64,000 nt of DNA, taken from TMP-86 sp031394735. GTDB taxonomy: Bacteria; Pseudomonadota; Gammaproteobacteria; Steroidobacterales; Steroidobacteraceae. Both the position numbers and the translations under genes were made by a program. Location of the stretch: NCBI GenBank assembly GCA_031394735.1, contig JANMXI010000294.1, positions 1 through 64,000 on the forward strand, written 5' to 3'. Below, in pieces: positions 16,758 to 25,921 of the stretch (position 1 is its first letter; the number at the start of each line of letters is the position of its first letter). The notes beneath the pieces were generated by a model. The model was not told the DNA's origin and did no database searches. It worked only from the letters and a program-made list of their open reading frames with translations.

Positions 16758-17153
16758 TCAGCGCCGAGTCGGCAGAAGCGAGTCCGCCCAAACGCACCAT
16801 TGGTCTGCGCCGGCGCGAGCAGCGACCATCGCAACCAGGACACCGACGGTGTCCGCCACAGCATCTTTGTAATCCATGGCGCGGGTGGTGGTGAACACGC
16901 CTTGCGCGACTTCGATGAGAGCGCCCAGCAACACCAGCCACAGCGCGAGCTTCCACCAACTGCTGCGCGGATACAGACCGCTGAACCACAGCGCCAAGCC
17001 GAAAAAGGCCAGCGCGTGCTCGGCCTTGTCGGGCAGCAGGCGGGCGATCGGCTCGATCTGCGGTGCCGGCATCAGACAGGTCACGACCACGAACAAGATC
17101 ATGGCCCAGCCGCCGACCGCCCACCACCGGGGATGGCGCAGGCTGGACCTCAT
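16758..17153 (-). CDS. VanZ-like membrane protein
   Basis: 131 residues, four predicted membrane helices. The VanZ/phosphotransbutyrylase-like layout is visible: LLPDKAEHALAFFGLALWFSGL, then LLGALIEVAQGVFTTTRAMDYKDAVADTVGV, with the conserved E-x-x-Q and D-x-x-D-x-x-AN-like (here DAVADTVG) elements. The function of stand-alone VanZ proteins is unknown, though some affect cell-surface antibiotic resistance. It is inserted between lolA (ATGA overlap) and rarA (4 bp apart), so it is translationally coupled to lolA. Confidence 0.78.
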   Translation of the reverse strand: MRSSLRHPRWWAVGGWAMILFVVVTCLMPAPQIEPIARLLPDKAEHALAFFGLALWFSGLYPRSSWWKLALWLVLLGALIEVAQGVFTTTRAMDYKDAVADTVGVLVAMVAARAGADQWCVWADSLLPTRR

Positions 17154-17773
17154 GGCTCGCCCGGCGCGCGTCCGATCACATCCACGCCGGCCGGAGGCGT
17201 GAAGATGAACAGATCCGCCGCCAGTGGTTGATTGCGTATCGCATGCGTGAACTCGATTCGCGTGACCTGATTGAGCTTATCGGCCAACAGCATCTGCACC
17301 AATTCACCCTTGCGAAAGCCGACGCGGGCAGCGAGAAAATCGCCGCCACTTTTCCTGGGGCGCAGCTGAAACCATTCCAGGCCGTCCGCACGGGGAAGCG
17401 TAGTGATGTCGAATTCTGCACTGACCGCAGCGTCCGAGGACAGCAGCATGGCCGGCGTACTGGCGAGAGTGGCATCCAATTCACGCACGTTGGCCTGCGC
17501 GAGGTCCTTGTCGTAGAACCACAGCTTTTTGCCGTCAGCGAGGACCATTTGTTCGCCTGGAGCGCTGTAGTCCCAGCGAAATCGGCCTGGCTTCTGCAAG
17601 TACAGATGTCCCGCGGCGCGGCGCGTGGTCTTGCCCTGGGCATCGTCGATGCTTTGTTCGAAGTCGGCCGACCAGGTCTTCAAACCGGACAGGTACTGGT
17701 CAACTTGCGAGGCCGGCGACGCCTGCACGCCGATGGATGCCAGCACGGCAATAATGACTGCCAGGATTCGCAC
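17150..17773 (-). CDS. lolA: LolA, periplasmic lipoprotein carrier
   Basis: Shuttles lipoproteins from the LolCDE exporter (genes at 57403-60617) across the periplasm to the outer membrane. The 207-residue product has a signal peptide (RILAVIIAVLASIGVQA) and the half-barrel repeats AGHLYLQKPGRFRWDYSAPGEQMVLADGKKLWFYD and GFRKGELVQMLLADKLNQVTRIEFT. Start: GTG 17773 has AGGA 6 bases ahead. A TTG at 17779 overlaps the ftsK stop but leaves no room for a ribosome site. Co-transcribed with ftsK and vanZ. Confidence 0.92.
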   Translation of the reverse strand: MRILAVIIAVLASIGVQASPASQVDQYLSGLKTWSADFEQSIDDAQGKTTRRAAGHLYLQKPGRFRWDYSAPGEQMVLADGKKLWFYDKDLAQANVRELDATLASTPAMLLSSDAAVSAEFDITTLPRADGLEWFQLRPRKSGGDFLAARVGFRKGELVQMLLADKLNQVTRIEFTHAIRNQPLAADLFIFTPPAGVDVIGRAPGEP

Positions 17774-17775
17774 GC

Positions 17776-20148
17776 TCAATCCTGGATCTGCGTAGGAATG
17801 AGAATCTCGCGAGCGCCGTTGGATTGCAGCGGGCCCACAAGGCCGGCCGCTTCCATCGTCTCGACCAGCCGCGCTGCGCGGTTGTAGCCGATCTTCAAGC
17901 GGCGTTGCACGCCAGAAATCGACGCCTTGCGCGTCTCCACCACGATGCGCACGGCTTCATCGTAGAGCGGATCCTGTTCGCCGCCGCCATCGCCCCCCTC
18001 TGCGTCTTCCTCATCGGAGGGAAATCCAGGAATGATGGATTTGGGACCCGTGATGATCTCGGCGATATAGGTCGGCGGCGCACCCTTTTTCAAGCCGGCC
18101 ACGACGCGATGCACTTCCTGGTCGGAGACAAAAGCGCCGTGCACTCGATTCGGAATCGAGGTTCCGGGCGGCAGGTACAACATGTCGCCGTGACCGAGCA
18201 GTGACTCGGCACCGCTTTGATCCAGGATGGTTCGAGAATCCACCTTGGCGGACACCTGAAAGGCAATGCGCGAGGGAATGTTGGCCTTGATCAATCCGGT
18301 GATGACGTCCACCGACGGACGCTGCGTGGCGAGAATCAGGTGAATGCCCGAGGCGCGTGCCTTCTGTGCAAGCCGTGCAATGAGTTCCTCGACCTTCTTG
18401 CCGACGATCATCATTAAATCGGCCAACTCATCGATGATCACCACCACAAAGGGCAACGTGGTGAGATCTGGAATGTCCTCCGCCACCACGCCGGGCACGC
18501 CCTGCGCGATCTTCTGCATCAGGATCGGATCCTTGATCGGCTTGCCTGCCTCGATGGCATCCTTGACCTTGCGATTAAAGCCGCCGATGTTGCGCACGCC
18601 GAGCATGGACATGAGCTGGTAACGACGTTCCATTTCCGCCACCGACCAGCGCAATGCGTTGGCCGCATGTTTCATATCGGTGACGACCGGCGCCAGCAGA
18701 TGCGGGATGCCTTCGTACACCGACAACTCGAGCATCTTCGGATCGATCATGATCATACGCACGTGTTCGGGCGTGGCTTTGTAGATGAGGCTCAAGATCA
18801 TGGCGTTGATGCCCACGGATTTACCCGAGCCGGTGGTGCCGGCGATGAGCAGATGCGGCATGCGCGCAAGATCCGCGACGACCGGCACGCCGCCGATGTC
18901 CTTGCCCAGCGCAAGCGCCAGCGGCGAGGCGACGTCGTCGTAGGGTTTGGACTTGATGATTTCGCCCAGCGTCACGATCTCCCGCTTTTCGTTGGGAATT
19001 TCCAATCCCACCACCGACTTGCCGGGAATGACCTCAACCACTCGCACGCTGATGGCCGACAACTCGCGCGCCAGATCCTTGGACAGATTGCTGATCTGAT
19101 TGACCTTGACGCCCGGCGCCGGACGCAACTCGAATCGCGTCACCACCGGACCCGGTTGCACCGCGACTACTTCCGCCTCGACACCGAAATTGCGCAGCTT
19201 GAGTTCGACCAGCCGCGACATCGCCTCGAGCGCCTCGTTCGAATAGGAGGATTCGCGCGGACCCGGCTCATCCAGCAACGACAAGGCCGGTAACTCGCTG
19301 GATTTCGGCGCATCGAACAGCGGCACCTGCCGCTCGCGCTCGACGCGTTCGCTTTTCTCGGGCACCGGCGCAGCCGGTTCGATGCGCGGTGGCGGCCGCG
19401 CGGCGACCTTCTTCTGCTCCTCGCGCACCACGCCTTGTCGCGCTTGTTTGCGCACCTGACCTGCCGAGAGTTCGCGCCGTTGACTCCATTTCTTCTGTGC
19501 CCATTCGATGCTCTTGAGCACCCACGCGCCAACCTTGTCCATGATTTCAAACCAGGACACGCCGAGGGACAGCGCGACGCCGGCCAACCACAATCCCAAT
19601 AGCAGCAGCGTCGCACCCAAAAAGCTCAAGCCGTGCGCACTGCCATTGCCGGTGAGTTCACCGACCACGCCGCCGGCGCTGTTGGGAAATGACGAGCCAT
19701 CCCAATGCAATGTCGCCAGACCGCAACTGGTCAGGAGCGTGAGGATGAATCCGCCCGCGCGCAATGTAGCGCTGAGGCGCGATTTGGACTCAGGCAACGT
19801 CTGCTCTTGGTGAATGAACCAGCCTGCAAATCCGAGCATCAAGGGAAACAGATAGGCCGGGCGGCCGAACAAAAAGAAGAAAAAGCCCGCCAGCCACGCG
19901 CCTACCGGACCGATCCAATTGCCCATGGGACCCGGTTCGCCGGTATCGGCAAAACCCGGGTCGTGTGGGTGATAGGAGAGCAGCGCGAGCAGCAGAATCA
20001 AGGCCAGCGCACCCAGCACCCACAGAGTGCCTTCGCGCAAGGAACGCGCCACCGCAGCCGAGATTTTCGGCTTGCGCTTCGCTTTGCTGCTTTCAGTGGA
20101 TTCTGCCAACGAATAGTCCTTTCCCGCGCCGGCATATTTACTTACCAT
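17776..20148 (-). CDS. ftsK: DNA translocase FtsK
   Basis: Septal DNA pump, 790 residues. The N-terminal part (about 35-200) has four to five membrane helices. A charged linker follows (KSERVERERQV). The RecA-like motor has Walker A (IAGTTGSGKSVGINA) and Walker B (VVVIIDELADLMM), then RPSVDVITGLIKANIPSRIAFQVS. The C-terminal gamma domain (EAVRIVVETRKASISGVQRRLKIGYNRAARLVE) reads KOPS sites and activates XerCD. The linker is short compared with E. coli FtsK. First gene of the lolA-vanZ-rarA-serS run; a TATAAT lies ~32 bp upstream. Confidence 0.95.
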   Translation of the reverse strand: MVSKYAGAGKDYSLAESTESSKAKRKPKISAAVARSLREGTLWVLGALALILLLALLSYHPHDPGFADTGEPGPMGNWIGPVGAWLAGFFFFLFGRPAYLFPLMLGFAGWFIHQEQTLPESKSRLSATLRAGGFILTLLTSCGLATLHWDGSSFPNSAGGVVGELTGNGSAHGLSFLGATLLLLGLWLAGVALSLGVSWFEIMDKVGAWVLKSIEWAQKKWSQRRELSAGQVRKQARQGVVREEQKKVAARPPPRIEPAAPVPEKSERVERERQVPLFDAPKSSELPALSLLDEPGPRESSYSNEALEAMSRLVELKLRNFGVEAEVVAVQPGPVVTRFELRPAPGVKVNQISNLSKDLARELSAISVRVVEVIPGKSVVGLEIPNEKREIVTLGEIIKSKPYDDVASPLALALGKDIGGVPVVADLARMPHLLIAGTTGSGKSVGINAMILSLIYKATPEHVRMIMIDPKMLELSVYEGIPHLLAPVVTDMKHAANALRWSVAEMERRYQLMSMLGVRNIGGFNRKVKDAIEAGKPIKDPILMQKIAQGVPGVVAEDIPDLTTLPFVVVIIDELADLMMIVGKKVEELIARLAQKARASGIHLILATQRPSVDVITGLIKANIPSRIAFQVSAKVDSRTILDQSGAESLLGHGDMLYLPPGTSIPNRVHGAFVSDQEVHRVVAGLKKGAPPTYIAEIITGPKSIIPGFPSDEEDAEGGDGGGEQDPLYDEAVRIVVETRKASISGVQRRLKIGYNRAARLVETMEAAGLVGPLQSNGAREILIPTQIQD

Positions 20149-20179
20149 GAGCCCGCGGTCCTTAATTTGAGAGTGAAAA

Positions 20180-20185
20180 ATTATA
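20180..20185 (-). promoter_or_regulatory. Candidate -10 element for ftsK
   Basis: Minus-strand TATAAT at 20185-20180, 32 bp before the ftsK ATG, in the 38-bp gap between divergent ftsK and trxB. No good -35 is visible at the right distance. The same AT-rich patch (TTATAC) directly precedes the trxB ATG. Confidence 0.4.
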
Positions 20186-20186
20186 C

Positions 20187-21176
20187 ATGAGCGTTGCCCG
20201 TCACAGCCGGCTTGTCATCCTGGGCTCCGGTCCCGCCGGTTACAGCGCCGCCGTGTACGCCGCCCGCGCAAACCGCAATCCGCTCCTTATCACGGGGCTC
20301 GAGCAGGGCGGACAGCTCATGACGACGACGGATGTGGACAACTGGCCGGGCGATGTGCACGGTTTGCAGGGCCCGGCGCTGATGGAGCGCATGCGCGAGC
20401 ATGCGGCACGCTTCAACACGGAAATCGTGGTGGATCATATCAATCAAGTCGACCTGCGGCATCGACCCTTTCGTATAGCCGGCGACAACGGCGAATACAC
20501 CTGCGATGCGCTGATCATCGCCACGGGCGCCTCCGCCAAATACCTCGGCCTCCCCTCCGAAGAGCAGTTTCGCGGCAAGGGCGTGTCCGCTTGTGCGACC
20601 TGTGACGGGTTCTTCTACCGCGGCAAGCAGGTGGCCGTGGTCGGCGGTGGCAATACGGCCGTCGAGGAAACCTTGTACTTGAGCAATATCGCTGCGCACG
20701 TGACCCTGATTCATCGGCGCGACAAGCTGCGCGCGGAGAAAATTCTGCAGGACCGCCTGTTTGCATTGGAGCACAGCGGCAAGGCGAGCCTGGTCTGGAA
20801 CCACGCGGTGGAAGAGATTCTCGGCGATGACACGGGAGTCAATGGCGTGCGCATCAAGAGCCTGCCGGGTGCAAAAATGCGCGACATCGCGCTCGACGGC
20901 GTATTCATCGCGGTCGGCCACCAGCCGAACACGCAGCTGTTTGAGCAACAGCTGCAGATGCGCGGCGGCTACATCCAGGTCAAGGGCGGCAGCGACGGCG
21001 ATGCCACCGCAACCAGCATTCCCGGCGTGTTCGCAGCAGGCGATGTCGCGGACCACATCTACCGGCAGGCCGTCACCTCGGCCGGCACCGGTTGCATGGC
21101 GGCGCTCGACGCCGACAAGTACCTTGAGCGCCAAGACGCAGACTCTCACCGCGCAGTTTCTCAACAGCATCGCTGA
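20187..21176 (+). CDS. trxB: Thioredoxin reductase
   Basis: FAD/NADPH enzyme that reduces thioredoxin; 329 residues. It has FAD-binding ILGSGPAGYSAAVYAARA, the redox pair in CATCDGFFYRGKQV, an NADPH motif VVGGGNTAVEETLYLS with HRRDKLRAEK, and the second FAD motif GVFAAGDVADHIYRQAVTSA. The usual family end comes near DADKYLE. About 18 extra codons follow and overlap the next gene. Divergent from ftsK. Confidence 0.95.
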   Translation: MSVARHSRLVILGSGPAGYSAAVYAARANRNPLLITGLEQGGQLMTTTDVDNWPGDVHGLQGPALMERMREHAARFNTEIVVDHINQVDLRHRPFRIAGDNGEYTCDALIIATGASAKYLGLPSEEQFRGKGVSACATCDGFFYRGKQVAVVGGGNTAVEETLYLSNIAAHVTLIHRRDKLRAEKILQDRLFALEHSGKASLVWNHAVEEILGDDTGVNGVRIKSLPGAKMRDIALDGVFIAVGHQPNTQLFEQQLQMRGGYIQVKGGSDGDATATSIPGVFAAGDVADHIYRQAVTSAGTGCMAALDADKYLERQDADSHRAVSQQHR

Positions 21177-22311
21177 CATCGATGCGGTGCAATGGAACGC
21201 GCTGGCCGGCGGCGCTCAACCATTCCTGCGCCATGAATTTCTGCTCGCCATGGAAAGCACCGGCTGCGCGGTGCCGGCCACCGGATGGACAGCGCGGCAT
21301 GTCGTACTGCGCGATGCACGGCAGCAAGCCCTCGCCGCCCTGCCGCTGTACGAAAAAACGCATTCGCAAGGCGAGTTCGTGTTCGACTTTTCATGGGCCA
21401 ATGCCTATCACCAACGGCGGCTCGACTATTATCCCAAGCTTCTGAGCGCCATTCCGTTCACGCCGGTGGGCGGCAGCCGGTTGCTGATTGCCGATGGCTC
21501 CGCGCGAGCGCCGCTCGAGGCGGCCCTCATATCAGTGGTGCGCGAACTCGTGCAGCGCGAGAACTTCTCCTCCTGGCATGTCCTGTTTCCCAACCAAGCG
21601 CAAGCGGACAGCCTGCAACAGGCGGGGCTGATCCAGCGCCGTGATTGTCAATTCCATTGGCACAATGCCGGCTACGGCAACTTCGATGATTTCCTGGCGG
21701 GCTTCACGGCAGAGAAACGCAAAAAAGCGAAACGAGAACGGCGTCGCGTCGCGGAAGCCGGCATCGTCTTCGATACTCTGGCCGGTGGCGACGTGGACGC
21801 GGCGTTGTGGAATGTGCTGTACGGTTTCTACGCCGACACCTTTCACCGGCACGGCCATCGGCCTTATCTGAATCTGAATTTTTTCAAGCGCATTGCCGCT
21901 GTCATGCCCGACAACCTGATGCTTAAAGTGGCGCGAATCGGCGCCGATCCGATCGCGGTCGCCATTTTTTTCCAGGATAATGACACGTTGTATGGACGCT
22001 ACTGGGGCGCCGGCGGCAATTACCACAGCCTGCATTTTGAGACCTGCTATTATCAAGGAATCGACTACTGCATTCAGCGCGGTCTGCGCCACTTCGAGCC
22101 GGGTACGCAGGGTGAGCACAAGGTGCCGCGCGGATTCGTACCCTCGTTAACCTCCTCCTCGCATTTCATTGCCCACCCGGGATTCGATGCCGCCATTCGC
22201 GACTTCGCAGCGCGCGAAGCCCAGGCCGTTGACGCGTACGCGCAGGGCATCAACGACCATCTGCCTTTTCATCGCGAACAGAGCACAGACTTGAAGCTGT
22301 CGGATTCTTAA
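21124..22311 (+). CDS. FemAB/GNAT-like protein (peptidogalycan biosynthesis family, DUF482)
   Basis: About 395 residues. It has the two-GNAT-fold layout of the family once called peptidogalycan biosynthesis/CDR proteins: WNALAGGAQPFLRHEFLLAME near the start, FDFSWANAYHQRRLDYYPKL, FTAEKRKKAKRERRRVAEAG, and GRYWGAGGNYHSLHFETCYYQGIDYC with FEPGTQGEHKVPRGF. The biochemical role is not established; related enzymes transfer aminoacyl groups from tRNA. No ATG exists near the natural start, so TTG 21124 inside trxB is the best choice. That gives a 53-bp overlap and suggests coupling with trxB. aat, another aminoacyl-tRNA-using transferase gene, follows 15 bp later. Confidence 0.75.
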   Translation: MSAKTQTLTAQFLNSIADIDAVQWNALAGGAQPFLRHEFLLAMESTGCAVPATGWTARHVVLRDARQQALAALPLYEKTHSQGEFVFDFSWANAYHQRRLDYYPKLLSAIPFTPVGGSRLLIADGSARAPLEAALISVVRELVQRENFSSWHVLFPNQAQADSLQQAGLIQRRDCQFHWHNAGYGNFDDFLAGFTAEKRKKAKRERRRVAEAGIVFDTLAGGDVDAALWNVLYGFYADTFHRHGHRPYLNLNFFKRIAAVMPDNLMLKVARIGADPIAVAIFFQDNDTLYGRYWGAGGNYHSLHFETCYYQGIDYCIQRGLRHFEPGTQGEHKVPRGFVPSLTSSSHFIAHPGFDAAIRDFAAREAQAVDAYAQGINDHLPFHREQSTDLKLSDS

Positions 22312-22326
22312 GAGTTCGGTGCAACG

Positions 22327-23013
22327 ATGTCGCGGCTGAGCTGGTTGAGCGAAAACGATGACCCGGAATGGTTTCCGGAACCGGAACTGGCGCTGCACGA
22401 GCCGCAAGGGTTATTGGCGGCGGGCGGGGACCTGTCGCCACGACGACTGCTGGCAGCCTACGCGCGCGGCATCTTTCCCTGGTATTCGGATGCGCAACCG
22501 ATTCTGTGGTGGTCTCCTGACCCACGCATGGTGTTATTTCCACCACAATTCAAGTGCGCCCGAAGCCTGCAGAAAACCATCCGCAACGGGCCCTACCAGA
22601 CCGTCATCGACCGGGACTTTGCCGCGACCATCCGCGCCTGTTCGCAGCCGCGGCGCTCGGGTCCCGGCACCTGGTTGAATCCGGAAATGATCCTCGCCTA
22701 CGAGCGCCTGCACGCACTCGGGTACGCGCATTCGATTGAAACCTACCACGGCCCGGCGCTGGTCGGCGGGCTGTACGGCGTGCATCTCGGATCGGTATTT
22801 TTCGGCGAATCCATGTTCAGCCTGGAGCGCGATGCGTCCAAGGTGGCCCTTGCCCGGCTGGTTCAGGAATGTGAAGCAAGGGGTATCCGGATGATCGACT
22901 GTCAGGTCGCGAGTCCGCATTTGGAGAGCCTCGGCGCCCACGACCTCCCGCGCCGTGAGTTTATGGCGCATTTGCGCGACTGGGCGCACCCTATGCCTGC
23001 CAAATGGGCTTAA
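22327..23013 (+). CDS. aat: Leucyl/phenylalanyl-tRNA-protein transferase
   Basis: Adds Leu or Phe from tRNA to N-terminal Lys/Arg, creating N-degrons for ClpS-ClpAP, whose genes lie 300 bp away. 228 residues. Signatures: LLAAYARGIFPWYSDAQPILWWSPDPRMVLFP, TWLNPEMILAYERLHALGYAHSIE, GGLYGVHLGSVFFGESMFS and RMIDCQVASPHLESLGA. The aat-infA order is conserved in gammaproteobacteria. Confidence 0.95.
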   Translation: MSRLSWLSENDDPEWFPEPELALHEPQGLLAAGGDLSPRRLLAAYARGIFPWYSDAQPILWWSPDPRMVLFPPQFKCARSLQKTIRNGPYQTVIDRDFAATIRACSQPRRSGPGTWLNPEMILAYERLHALGYAHSIETYHGPALVGGLYGVHLGSVFFGESMFSLERDASKVALARLVQECEARGIRMIDCQVASPHLESLGAHDLPRREFMAHLRDWAHPMPAKWA

Positions 23014-23074
23014 ATTGCTAAACCTAAGCCGTTTATGCACAATGCGCGCGGTCGCGTCGATACCACAAGGATAC

Positions 23075-23293
23075 ATGTCGAAAGAAGAGGCAATTCAGTT
23101 CGAGGGCGAAGTCGTGGAAACACTGCCCAACACCACTTTCCGGGTCAAACTCAAGACCGGTCACGTCGTGACTGCGCATATTTCAGGCAAGATGCGTAAG
23201 AACTACATCCGCATTCTGACGGGCGACCAAGTCACCGTCGAAATGACTCCCTACGATCTGAGCAAAGGCCGCATCATCTACCGCGGCCGGTAG
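23075..23293 (+). CDS. infA: Translation initiation factor IF-1
   Basis: 72-residue OB-fold protein that occupies the ribosomal A site in initiation. It begins MSKEEAIQFEGEVVETLPNT and continues HISGKMRKNYIRILTGD, near identical to proteobacterial IF-1. ATG 23075 has AAGG 4 bases upstream. It ends 7 bp from the convergent clpA stop, and its likely 3' hairpin lies inside the clpA end. Confidence 0.97.
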   Translation: MSKEEAIQFEGEVVETLPNTTFRVKLKTGHVVTAHISGKMRKNYIRILTGDQVTVEMTPYDLSKGRIIYRGR

Positions 23294-23299
23294 CTCGAT

Positions 23300-25597
23300 T
23301 TACCCTTGCGCCGGCGACAACAACGCCGGCTCGTCCGTCGCCGCACTCGTCACGAGTTTCAACTCGTCGCCCTTGTCGTTAAGGGTGACCTCGACGTGAC
23401 CGCCATTCACCAGCTTGCCGAACAATAGCTCTTCGGCCAGGGGCCGCTTGATGAACTCCTGAATGACCCGCGCCATCGGGCGAGCGCCCATCTTCGGATC
23501 GTAGCCTCGCTTGGCGATCCAGGCTCGCGCCGCCTCGTCGACCGACAGCGAGACGCGCTTTTGCTCCAACTGCGCCTCGGCCTCGACCAGCAATTTGTCC
23601 ACGACCCGCTCGATGGTGGGCGAGTCCAACGCAGCGAACTGGATGATGGCATCGAGGCGATTGCGAAATTCGGGCGAAAACAGCCGACGAATGGCCTCCA
23701 TTCCGTCCGAGGTATTGTCGGAGGGCATGAAGCCGATACTTGCCCGGCTCATCTCCTTGGTGCCTTCGTTGGTGGTCATCACCAGAATCACATGCCGAAA
23801 ATCCGCTTTGCGGCCGTTGTTGTCCGTGAGCGTGCCGTGGTCCATGACCTGCAGCAACAAATCGAAGACATGGTTATGCGCTTTTTCGATTTCATCGAGC
23901 AGCAGTACGCAGTGAGGATGCTTGGAAATTGCTTCCGTCAACAAACCACCCTGATCGAAGCCGACATAGCCTGGAGGCGCACCGATCAGCCGTGAGACGG
24001 TATGACCTTCCTTGTACTCGGACATATCGAAGCGCACGAACTCCACGCCCATCGCCAACGCCAGCTGTCGCGTGACTTCGGTCTTGCCGACGCCGGTCGG
24101 ACCTGCAAACAGGAACGAGCCCACCGGCTTGCGCTGATCACCCAGCCCGGAGCGGGACATTTTGATGGAGGCGGACAGCGCCTCGATCGCCTTGTCCTGT
24201 CCGAAAATCGTCAGCTTTAAATTGCGCTCCAGGTTCTTGAGCACATCACGGTCGGAAGTTGACACGCTCTTCGGAGGGATGCGTGCAATACGCGCGACGA
24301 CGTTTTCGATGTGCGAAACGGTGACGGTGGAGCCGCGCTCCTCGACCGGTTTCAGGCGCAGGTTCGCGCCGGCTTCATCGACCACATCGATGGCCTTGTC
24401 GGGCATGTGACGATCGTTGATGTGTCGCGCAGCCAGTTCAGCCGCAGCGCGCAGCGCGTCATCTTCATACTTGATGCCGTGATGCTCTTCGAAGCGGGAC
24501 TTCAGGCCACGAAGGATGTCGATGGTATCGCTCACCGACGGTTCGACGATGTCGATTTTCTGGAAGCGCCGCGCCAGCGCGTGGTCCTTTTCGAAAATGC
24601 CGCGGTACTCGTTGTAGGTGGTCGAACCGATGCAGCGCAGTTCGCCATTCGCCAGCGCCGGCTTGATGAGGTTGGAGGCATCCATGACGCCACCGGAGGC
24701 GGCACCCGCGCCGATCACGGTATGAATTTCATCGATGAACAGGATGGCGCCGGGTTGCTTCTTGACCTCCGACAACACTGCTTTGAGGCGCTTCTCAAAA
24801 TCGCCGCGGTACTTGGTGCCAGCGACCAGCGAGCCCATGTCGAGCGCGTAAATGGTGGCGTCCGACAGCACGTCGGGCACATTGCCCTCGACGATCATGC
24901 GCGCCAGACCTTCGGCGATCGCGGTCTTGCCGACCCCGGCCTCGCCCACATACAGCGGGTTGTTCTTGCGGCGGCGGCACAGGATCTCGATGGTGCGCTC
25001 CACTTCGAGCTTGCGCCCGATGAGGGGGTCGATCTTGCCCAGGCGCGCGGATTCGTTGAGATTGGTGGCGTACTTCTCCAATGCCGTGCCGCCGGAGTCG
25101 CCATCGCGCTCCGCTTCGGCGGCAGGTCCCGCACCCTCGTCGCGCTCGGACCGCTCCTCACCGCCGGACTTGGACAGCCCGTGCGCTATGAAGTTGACCA
25201 CATCCAGCCGCGACAGGTCCTGCATGCTCAGCAGATAGGCGGCGTGGGATTGCTTTTCACTGAAAATGGCGACCAGCACATTGGCGACGGTGACTTCCTT
25301 CTTGCCGCTGGATTGCACGTGGAAGACAGCGCGCTGCAGCACCCGTTGGAACCCCAGGGTGGGCTGCACGTCGCGATCCTCCCCCGTGGGCAGGCGCGGG
25401 GTGGTCTGCTCGATGAATTGCTTCAACTCATGCTTGAGCTTGGCGATATCGCCGCCACAGGCCTTGAGGATCTCGCGAACCTTGGGCGTGTCCACGATCG
25501 CGAGCAGCAGATGCTCGACGGTCATGAATTCATGCCGCGCCTCGCGGGCACCCTGGAAGGCGTCATTCAAGCAGTACTCTAATTCTTGACTTAGCAC
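23300..25597 (-). CDS. clpA: ClpA, AAA+ unfoldase of ClpAP protease
   Basis: 765 residues, usual length. It has the N-terminal repeat domain that binds ClpS (LSQELEYCLNDAFQGAREARHEFMTVEHLL), a first AAA module with GEAGVGKTAIAEGLA, and a second with GPTGVGKTEVTRQLA and VLLLDEIEKAHNHVFD. An R-x-x-F-x-P-E-F-x-N-R-type RRLFSPEFRNRLDAI follows. It delivers substrates to ClpP (not in this window). It lies 3 bp after clpS, forming an N-degron operon facing aat. Confidence 0.96.
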   Translation of the reverse strand: MLSQELEYCLNDAFQGAREARHEFMTVEHLLLAIVDTPKVREILKACGGDIAKLKHELKQFIEQTTPRLPTGEDRDVQPTLGFQRVLQRAVFHVQSSGKKEVTVANVLVAIFSEKQSHAAYLLSMQDLSRLDVVNFIAHGLSKSGGEERSERDEGAGPAAEAERDGDSGGTALEKYATNLNESARLGKIDPLIGRKLEVERTIEILCRRRKNNPLYVGEAGVGKTAIAEGLARMIVEGNVPDVLSDATIYALDMGSLVAGTKYRGDFEKRLKAVLSEVKKQPGAILFIDEIHTVIGAGAASGGVMDASNLIKPALANGELRCIGSTTYNEYRGIFEKDHALARRFQKIDIVEPSVSDTIDILRGLKSRFEEHHGIKYEDDALRAAAELAARHINDRHMPDKAIDVVDEAGANLRLKPVEERGSTVTVSHIENVVARIARIPPKSVSTSDRDVLKNLERNLKLTIFGQDKAIEALSASIKMSRSGLGDQRKPVGSFLFAGPTGVGKTEVTRQLALAMGVEFVRFDMSEYKEGHTVSRLIGAPPGYVGFDQGGLLTEAISKHPHCVLLLDEIEKAHNHVFDLLLQVMDHGTLTDNNGRKADFRHVILVMTTNEGTKEMSRASIGFMPSDNTSDGMEAIRRLFSPEFRNRLDAIIQFAALDSPTIERVVDKLLVEAEAQLEQKRVSLSVDEAARAWIAKRGYDPKMGARPMARVIQEFIKRPLAEELLFGKLVNGGHVEVTLNDKGDELKLVTSAATDEPALLSPAQG
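23310..23330 (+). terminator. Hairpin after infA, inside the clpA 3' end
   Basis: GCCGGCG (23310-23316) and CGCCGGC (23324-23330) form a perfect 7-bp stem with a 7-base loop, 16 bases after the infA stop. No T-tract follows. On the other strand it is clpA coding sequence. Confidence 0.4.
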
Positions 25598-25600
25598 GGT

Positions 25601-25921
25601 TCAGGCCTCTTCTAACGTCGCCATCAATGGGTGCTGATGCTGTCGAGCATACGCCAGCACATGCGCCACCTTCGTTTCTGCAATTTCGTAGGTGAAAACT
25701 CCGCAAACGCCCTTGCCCTTGGTATGCACCTCCAGCATAACCCGGGTTGCCTTGGTTCTATCCATGGAAAAGAAGCGCTGCAGGATGTCGACCACGAACT
25801 CCATGGGAGTGTAGTCGTCGTTGATCAAAACGACCTGGTACAACGGCGGCCGCTTGAGCTTCGGCGCCGCTTCTTCGACCACCAGCCCTGTTCCGTCCTT
25901 GCCGCGTTCAATGTCGCTCAT
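25601..25921 (-). CDS. clpS: ClpS, N-degron adaptor
   Basis: 106 residues. Hands proteins with Leu/Phe/Trp/Tyr N-termini to ClpAP. The core PPLYQVVLINDDYTPMEFVV and DILQRFFSMDRTKATRVMLE, VHTKGKGVCGVFTYEIAETK is fully conserved, including the DD-x-T-P residue-binding pocket. Operon partner of clpA; functionally linked to aat. Confidence 0.96.
   Translation of the reverse strand: MSDIERGKDGTGLVVEEAAPKLKRPPLYQVVLINDDYTPMEFVVDILQRFFSMDRTKATRVMLEVHTKGKGVCGVFTYEIAETKVAHVLAYARQHQHPLMATLEEA

Noticed and set aside
24311..25582. A 423-codon open frame antisense to clpA
   Set aside because: It mirrors the clpA codons and has no domain pattern; long shadow frames are common in GC-rich DNA.
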